A stretch of 64,000 bases of DNA, taken from Patiria pectinifera. Lineage: Eukaryota > Echinodermata > Asteroidea > Valvatida > Asterinidae. The position numbers and the translations under genes are program-made. This document shows positions 63,801 to 64,000 of this stretch, one piece after another (within the stretch, counting starts at the first letter, position 1; every line of letters starts with the position of its first letter). The DNA lies in assembly GCA_029964075.1 (NCBI GenBank), contig CM057148.1, forward strand, positions 24,917,916 to 24,981,915. Direction: 5' to 3'. The notes below the pieces were generated by a model that was given only the letters and a program-made list of their open reading frames with translations, made no database searches and was not told the DNA's origin.

Positions 63801-63892
63801 CGTTGGCGCTCGAGGGGCACCGCGCATCGGTTCTCCTGGTTTCAAGGTTCCGTCCACTAACATCCCATCCAGTCATTCAATTGCCTCCCCCG
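36692..63892 (+). CDS. MED25: Mediator complex subunit 25 (MED25), N-terminal part; continues beyond the window
   Basis: Eight exons join in phase into 315 residues. Residues ~10-225 form the VWA domain of MED25: NIVFVVEGTAGMGAYFKELK, HFNGGPLGESDFSGD, YSLVIYNTVDCYPSP, FIGGGGESGSLVADGLGSAM, CILVCNSPPF, RNIHFSIVSTRKLAILYDLF and DPRHLVLLSGFEL. These follow the family in order and length. A serine/proline/alanine-rich linker follows, as in relatives. In Mediator the VWA domain anchors the subunit; a downstream ACID domain, not in this window, receives activators. As in other MED25 proteins the first strand carries EGTA rather than the integrin metal-site motif. The gene spans more than 27 kb here because its introns are filled with transposons. 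Confidence 0.96.
36895..36978. repeat. TCTGGTTCC hairpin module
   Basis: GTCTGGTTCCCTGACCTGAC with the inverse GGCTCTTGGAACCAGAC. Isolated copy of the hairpin also embedded in TTAA-A elements. Confidence 0.7.
37040..37465. repeat. dispersed repeat R1, plus orientation
   Basis: From CGGAACAGAATGTATGTATG through GTGACTGTTTTCAACAGTTA, GATCTGACTGTTGGTGACTG and CTTGACTGTCTGTGACTG. The same order occurs inverted at 58685-59016 and, split by an insertion, at 52499-53175. Confidence 0.75.
38050..38418. mobile_element. nested CAGGTGCGGATCC hAT-like element
   Basis: Ends CAGGTGCGGATCCAG and the inverse of CAGGGGCGGATCCAG, flanked by ACAGT on both sides (38045-38049, 38419-38423). Poly-C tracts of 9-10 bases occur inside. 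A 5-bp duplication fits the hAT5-type group. Confidence 0.82.
38498..38884. promoter_or_regulatory. promoter-like cluster of CCAAT boxes and CRE
   Basis: Contains ACCAATCAG (38598), ACCAATCAA (38755), TGACGTCA (38781-38788), GATTGGCTG (38810) and GATATATC (38845). GC content is higher than around it. It lies inside the TA-flanked transposon, so it could be an element's own promoter or an alternative intronic start. Speculative. Confidence 0.3.
39801..40067. mobile_element. fold-back element
   Basis: GGCGGCGGTTTTCTTTTAGT (39818) and GTCTCTGATTGGCT are matched by inverted AGCCAATCAGAGAAAC and CTTAAAAGAAAACTGGCGCC (to 40057). Non-coding. Confidence 0.7.
40165..40392 (-). mobile_element. tRNA-derived SINE (family S2), minus orientation
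   Basis: Read on the minus strand, CCGGGTTCGAATCCCGCCTG (about 40350-40369) is a full tRNA B box with T-arm pairing. It is followed by GGGTTTTCCCCAG and CTACAAGTTTCTTCAGG. Confidence 0.75.
40569..40614 (+). CDS. MED25: MED25 exon 2
   Basis: 46 bases; acceptor TTGTTTCAG and donor GAT/GTGAGT. Completes Ile38 and encodes HFNGGPLGESDFSGD, the conserved NGG-P...DFGGD loop of the family. Confidence 0.93.
40920..41648. mobile_element. GGTAATCCTTAC inverted-repeat element, copy 2
   Basis: GTTTTCCC flanks both sides (40912-40919 and 41649-41656): perfect 8-bp target duplication. Ends GGTAATCCTTACTTTTAGGA inverted. Related to copy 1 at 28885-29400, but with extra hairpins inserted at 41197-41340. Confidence 0.93.
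41197..41340. repeat. two tandem TTAGTCTGGTTC hairpins
   Basis: Two near-identical ~64-bp hairpins in a row. Each starts TTAGTCTGGTTCTCAGACCA and ends with TGGTCTGGGAACCAGACTAA or its one-base variant, joined by AAATAAATAAG. Within the second, one arm has changed (TTTAGTC for TTTGGTC). Confidence 0.92.
42157..42715. mobile_element. TTAA-A element, diverged copy G
   Basis: Right flank TTAA at 42716-42719. Left flank eroded (ATAA). The TCTGGTTCCCTGACC hairpin is at 42469-42550. The palindrome is degenerate (AACGATAGTTTGGCCAACCGT). Confidence 0.85.
42720..43261. mobile_element. TTAA-B element, copy 2
   Basis: TTAA at 42716-42719 and 43262-43265, both shared with neighbouring elements. Ends AGCTATAGTCCATCATTTTC and the inverse of AGTTATAGTCCATCATTTG. 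Blocks CATACTTGGTTGAAAGATAG, CTTAAGACGCACTGTAGG and GCGCGCGCAAGCATTGGCAC. The reading frame across it also appears in the inverse copy at 62946-63456, as a repeat artefact. Confidence 0.92.
43266..43782. mobile_element. TTAA-A element, copy C
   Basis: TTAA at 43262-43265 and 43783-43786. Intact family structure with the perfect 32-bp palindrome at 43592-43623 (centre GGTCGGCCGACC). Ends 46 bases before MED25 exon 3. Confidence 0.93.
43829..43953 (+). CDS. MED25: MED25 exon 3
   Basis: 125 bases; acceptor TTTTTTTTTCAG and donor GA/GTAAGT (phase 2). It encodes YGGPLYSLVIYNTVDCYPSP and CIAPTSNAWQLSNAMDSI, matching the family VVFNTVDC...AP-T-S block. Confidence 0.95.
44003..44420 (+). mobile_element. 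full-length tRNA-derived SINE (family S3)
   Basis: A box TGGCCCAATGG (about 44025) and B box GGTTCGAATCC (about 44059). The body has GAGCAAGGCACTTTACCATT and GGATGGGACGTAAAGCCGTA, and the tail ACGTGCGCTATATAAGAC is followed by (ATT)n. Complete element; a 5' fragment of the same family lies inverted at 46165-46330. Confidence 0.9.
44641..45124. mobile_element. inverted-repeat element with 113-bp internal tandem repeat
   Basis: CATATGAGGCACAATTACAG continues to CCGCCACTCG (44641-44676) and is matched inverted at 45089-45124. Inside, units starting TCCGTATCCGCGTAG recur at 44781, 44894 and 45001. Confidence 0.85.
45125..46164. other. MED25 intron 3, unique part
   Basis: Mostly AT-rich without repeats I recognise. 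The 108-codon minus-strand open frame 45001-45327 looks mildly protein-like, but has no known motif and runs into the preceding transposon. Confidence 0.4.
46165..46330 (-). mobile_element. SINE fragment (family S3), minus orientation
   Basis: Contains the inverse of TTGAGCAAGGCACTTAACCA, GGATGGGACGTAAAGCCGTA and CCCGTGTGTTGTGTAATCCA. The head with the B box is missing or diverged. Confidence 0.82.
46519..47059. mobile_element. TTAA-A element, copy D, inverted and internally duplicated
   Basis: TTAA at 46515-46518 and 47060-47063. Opposite orientation to copies A-C. 32-bp palindrome at 46678-46709 with centre GATCGGCCGATC. The segment GACCATCGCACTTGTTTGCA to ACAAGCCAGC occurs twice (46746 and 46943), a duplication inside this copy only. 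Confidence 0.92.
47064..48777. other. MED25 intron 3, long stretch without clear features
   Basis: No exon, SINE or intact transposon is recognised, apart from a perfect hairpin with arms GCCGGTTTTAAACA and TGTTTAAAACCGGC (48642-48673). Confidence 0.45.
48778..48850 (+). mobile_element. tRNA-derived SINE fragment (B-box part)
   Basis: GTCGTGGGTTCGAAGTCCCACC (about 48783-48804) has B box and T-arm pairing. The inverse relative at 50876-50968 shows the same GTGGGTTCGA(G)TCCCAC. Confidence 0.65.
49128..49343. mobile_element. TTAA-D2 element, short inverted copy
   Basis: TTAA at 49124-49127 and 49344-49347. Starts CCCTAACTCCCTAGGGTGAT and ends GTTATAGGG. The inner part GTGATTTACTAGGAACC, then CCCAACACCATATGG, is the inverse of 14690-14775. 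Confidence 0.85.
49559..49657 (+). CDS. MED25: MED25 exon 4
   Basis: 99 bases; acceptor CTGGGCAG and donor CAAG/GTTGGT. It encodes FIGGGGESGSLVADGLGSAM and QVFDDLKARRH, matching the family GGGGESCSLIAEGLSTALQ block. Confidence 0.95.
49671..50008 (-). mobile_element. Penelope-like terminal segment with hammerhead-like motif
   Basis: GTTTGCGG(T)AACACCATGTG at 49683 and the inverse of GCGGCTTTGCATGGTGGAGT at 49970-49995 match the two parts of the fold-back insertion at 21327-21602. On the minus strand 49802-49845 reads CTGACGA, a 7-bp hairpin stem (TGACTAG/CTAGTCA), AAAC and GTTGAGAC, close to a minimal type I hammerhead ribozyme. Confidence 0.55.
50438..50538. repeat. imperfect fold-back with GAATTCAC/GTGAATTC core
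   Basis: Arms run from GAATGTACACGAGAAAGTGT to GAATTCACGAGGCGC, then GAA, and back through GCGCCGAGTGAATTC to GTGTATTC. Confidence 0.85.
50604..50809. mobile_element. 206-bp element with GTTGCAACCTGACGCCACTT ends
   Basis: GGGATAAATGTTGCAACCTG and ACGCCACTT at the left are inverted at the right (AAGTGGCGTCAGGTTGCAAC, ATTTGTCCC). Inner block CTATGGAGAGTCGAGAA. Related fragments at 33757, 34590 and 35850-36000. Confidence 0.88.
50876..50968 (-). mobile_element. tRNA-derived SINE head, minus orientation
   Basis: Minus strand: CTGGTGGTGGGGTGGTAAGA, CTAGTAAGCAGG and GTGGGTTCGAGTCCCACACG. A and B boxes are present. Confidence 0.75.
51056..51179 (+). CDS. MED25: MED25 exon 5
   Basis: 124 bases; acceptor TTTTTTCAG and donor GAG/GTAGGT. 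It encodes SLANCTCQCILVCNSPPFSL, then PSMESGNYIGYTSEELVTLM and VE (family LLICNSPPYLLP...). Phase 2 to 0. Confidence 0.95.
51230..51745. mobile_element. cluster of inverted motifs, probable eroded element
   Basis: CGCAATAGGGCGACA occurs three times (51237-51312) and once inverted. A longer inverted pair AATGGGGTTAGGTCACATTA/CAATGTGCCCTAGCCCAATT (51425 and 51577) and a perfect hairpin CATTAGGGAGACAT/ATGTCTCCCTAATG (51701-51738) follow. Confidence 0.5.
51775..52030 (-). mobile_element. tRNA-derived SINE (family S4), minus orientation
   Basis: Inverse of the order seen at 57948-58215: TGGGCAAGATACTTCACTGC, GGTACCTGTGAAGGTAGAGA, CAGAACGCGCTGATCTCGAC, CATGGCCTGATGACCAGGGG and the tail AGCGCTGTATACC. 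Confidence 0.85.
52549..52937. mobile_element. TATAACACCTCACCC inverted-repeat element
   Basis: ATAACACCTCACCCGCAGAT, TCTG at the left is matched by the inverse of ATAACACTTCACCCACAGAT, TCTG at the right. Contains three ACCAAAGTACTAT units (52655-52695). Confidence 0.8.
52942..53098. repeat. fold-back sequence
   Basis: ACAAATATTGAATGC...AAAACTAGCCTCCC (52940-52981) is inverted at 53060-53098. The inner hairpin TTTTCCCTTGGCTTCGCCTT, GGGAAAA is at the centre. Confidence 0.85.
53181..53697. mobile_element. TTAA-A element, copy E
   Basis: Left flank TTGA (one change), right flank TTAA. TCTGGTTCC hairpin at 53322-53402. 32-bp palindrome at 53507-53538 with one arm mismatch (CACTG for CACCG). Confidence 0.9.
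53908..54070 (+). other. exon-like open frame inside MED25 intron 5
   Basis: Between an acceptor (CGATACAG) and a strong donor (CAA/GTAAGT) lie 54 codons: RHALPIILYKYSSYVYHTME, HYLDVQLTQRKKLLDSV and YSKLYRDTPEQ. The composition is protein-like and unlike the flanking repeats. It would be phase 0 at the 3' side. No family recognised. It could be an alternative MED25 exon, a nested gene's exon or a captured fragment. Confidence 0.3.
54823..55242. mobile_element. TTAA-C fold-back element
   Basis: TTAA at 54819-54822 and 55243-55246. The ends AGAGGTTGTGGAATGCTCAA are inverted, with complementarity continuing (AAAGACATTTCTG; CAAAAGGTACTTTTGAGAGC) to an inner hairpin CATAGTAAATCGTGACGTAA. Nearly the whole element can fold on itself. 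Confidence 0.92.
55716..56230. mobile_element. TTAA-A element, copy F, inverted
   Basis: Right flank TTAA (56231-56234), left flank ACAT. Palindrome at 55875-55906 (one arm mismatch), TCTGGTTCC hairpin at 56000-56080. Confidence 0.9.
56765..56975 (-). mobile_element. tRNA-derived SINE (family S5), minus orientation
   Basis: Minus strand: GTGGCCTAGTGGTAAGGGTT (A box), CAGGGGTTCGAATCCAGCTG (B box), TTGGGCAAGCCACTTCATCC and ACTGGCATTCCATCC near the end. Confidence 0.85.
57034..57785. mobile_element. long-inverted-repeat element
   Basis: CTGACAGCCCCTACC-type block, TGACTACA and GTACACAAAAAAAA at 57040-57190 are inverted at 57625-57785 (TTGTGTACGATC, TAGTCAAGGGTAAAAGGTAG, GTAGGGGCTGTCA). ATAAGGCCAAAAAAAAAATA (57540) repeats inverted near 57790, suggesting nested insertions. 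Confidence 0.75.
57818..57858. repeat. (GTACAT)n palindromic microsatellite
   Basis: TGTACATGTACATGTACTGT, ACATGTACATGTA. ACATGTA motifs are common across the window. Confidence 0.9.
57948..58215 (+). mobile_element. tRNA-derived SINE (family S4), plus orientation
   Basis: Head GAGGTCCAACGGTTACGG, diverged B box ATTTGAACCCTG, body GATCATGGGCAAGACATTTT and CATGGCCTGATGAACAGGGG, tail GAAGCGCTATATAAAC. Confidence 0.82.
58253..58672. mobile_element. TTAA-D1 element, copy with TTAG flanks
   Basis: TTAG at 58249-58252 and 58673-58676. Starts CCCTAACCCCCCTCAATCC and ends GGCCTAGGGGGTTAGGG. Interior of GATTTTGGAGGATTGAGGCT units, opposite in orientation to copies 1 and 2. Confidence 0.85.
58685..59016. 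repeat. dispersed repeat R1, inverted copy
   Basis: AACCCTCCTGCTATTTACAT, AACAGTCACAGACAGTCAA and TAACTGTTGAAAACAGTCAC, the inverse of 37040-37465. Its right side (CACAGAATGTATGTTTGCAT) received the hAT-like element at 59025. Confidence 0.78.
59025..59541. mobile_element. hAT-like element built of GTACTCG repeats
   Basis: Starts CAGTGTTGTAGTACTCGTAC and ends CGAGTACTCG-type repeats with CTACAACACTG. Flanks TTGCATAG (59017-59024) and CTGCATAG (59542-59549) match 7 of 8, the duplication length of hAT elements. The middle (59230-59420) is unique and non-coding. Confidence 0.9.
59645..59795 (+). CDS. MED25: MED25 exon 6
   Basis: 151 bases; acceptor TTGTTCTAG and donor ACAG/GTAGGA. It encodes RNIHFSIVSTRKLAILYDLF, then DKASADPQKPIKDYTTDPRH and LVLLSGFELT: the end of the VWA domain. 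Phase 0 to 1. Confidence 0.96.
59896..60840. repeat. degenerate GAGTCCGAGTC array, split by an insertion
   Basis: GAGTCTGAGTCCGAGTCCCG at 59899 and CAAGTCACAAGTCACGAG / GAGTCCCAGTCCGAGTC at 60468-60770. Relative of the GACTCG interior at 6133-6243. Interrupted by the element at 59944-60466. Confidence 0.7.
59944..60466. mobile_element. nested hAT-like element with CAGGGGCGTCAATC ends
   Basis: Flanks CGAGTCGC (59936-59943) and CGAGTCAC (60467-60474) match 7 of 8. Ends CACGGGCGTCAATC and the inverse of CAGGGGCGTCAATC. An internal ~195-bp direct duplication carries GGGCCCTTAAGCGGGCCC twice (60171, 60361). Confidence 0.88.
60914..61968. mobile_element. TTAA-D1 element expanded by a 43-bp minisatellite
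   Basis: TTAC at 60910-60913 and 61969-61972. The ends are GCCCTAGGGCC and GGATGGTTAGGG. About 20 units of 43 bp (61080-61920), each reading CTTCATGTTTCTCAAACACC then ATTCATCCTCAATCCTCCA, with few variants. One unit is 42 bp long. Since 43 is not a multiple of three, all three plus frames stay open and give long artefactual open frames (up to 383 codons). Confidence 0.92.
62094..62396. mobile_element. GGCCAAGTTCG inverted-repeat element, copy 2
   Basis: Ends GGCCAAGTTCGGGCAAGGAC and the inverse of GGCCAAGTTCGTGCAAGGAC. Nearly identical to 18236-18561. Flanks AAA/CAT show no clean duplication. Confidence 0.88.
62632..62817 (+). CDS. MED25: MED25 exon 7, linker
   Basis: 186 bases; acceptor TATTTTTAG and donor CACA/GTGAGT. 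It encodes ERSSGADIIKPLPPGSSPSH and a Ser/Ala/Thr/Pro-rich stretch, low complexity as in the family region after the VWA domain. Phase 1 to 1. Confidence 0.88.
62946..63456. mobile_element. TTAA-B element, copy 3, inverted
   Basis: TTAA at 62942-62945 and 63457-63460. Starts AGATATAGTCCATCATTTGT and ends with the inverse of AGCTATAGTCCATCATTTTC. Mirrors the copy at 42720-43261 across its full length. Confidence 0.92.
63791..63892 (+). CDS. MED25: MED25 exon 8, linker
   Basis: 102 bases; acceptor GCATTTACAG and donor CCCG/GTAAGT. It encodes NQGVGARGAPRIGSPGFKVP and STNIPSSHSIASPG. Phase 1 to 1, so further exons must follow beyond the window. Confidence 0.82.
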
Positions 63893-64000
63893 GTAAGTAG
63901 GCCCATCTTCTGCATTCAGAATTGTGAATACAAGCTTGTTTTTCACTTCCAAACTTTATAACGAGTCAGAGAGCGGCGGGGTTATAGTCAAGTACATCAC

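Overview
The window is 64 kb of animal nuclear DNA with a 500-base assembly gap (12251-12750). Multi-exon genes with GT-AG introns, three recognisable metazoan gene families (EIF4G2/DAP5, MED25 and a TEPP/SPMIP8-like sperm protein), abundant tRNA-derived SINEs and a very dense load of short inverted-repeat transposons suggest a marine invertebrate. An echinoderm, hemichordate or amphioxus would fit. This is inferred from gene content and repeat style; no species-specific marker is visible.

Layout. (1) About 1.2-8.65 kb, minus strand: a cell-surface receptor with a signal peptide, three Ig domains and a transmembrane segment. (2) 13.05-20.36 kb, plus strand: the last six coding exons of EIF4G2 (end of MA3 domain plus W2 domain). 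The 5' part is not visible, and a decayed copy of the first visible exon lies beside the gap. (3) 25.4-27.5 kb, minus strand: a lysine/arginine-rich coiled-coil protein with CCDC181/CCDC34-like W-x-K motifs. It is head to head with (4) 29.87-30.73 kb, plus strand: a TEPP/SPMIP8-like protein. Both have one coding exon behind a 5' UTR intron and may share a promoter region near 28.1-28.75 kb. (5) 36.7 kb to the end, plus strand: MED25, with a complete VWA domain over six exons and then the start of the linker; it continues past the window. Its introns hold more than half of all the repeats.

The repeats are the striking part. At least four unrelated inverted-repeat families use TTAA-type targets. 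One has ends of the form TTAA+CCCTAACCCC, so it looks like interstitial telomere sequence. In places these elements stand end to end with a single TTAA between them. One family (eight copies here) carries a 32-bp palindrome whose two arms change together between copies. Other elements keep target duplications of 9 bp (Mutator-like), 8 bp (hAT-like), TAA (Harbinger-like) or TA. A perfect 117-bp-arm palindrome downstream of the EIF4G2 stop codon, with a 14-bp flanking duplication and a hammerhead-like core, looks like a recent Penelope-type insertion. I see no bacterial, viral or CRISPR system.
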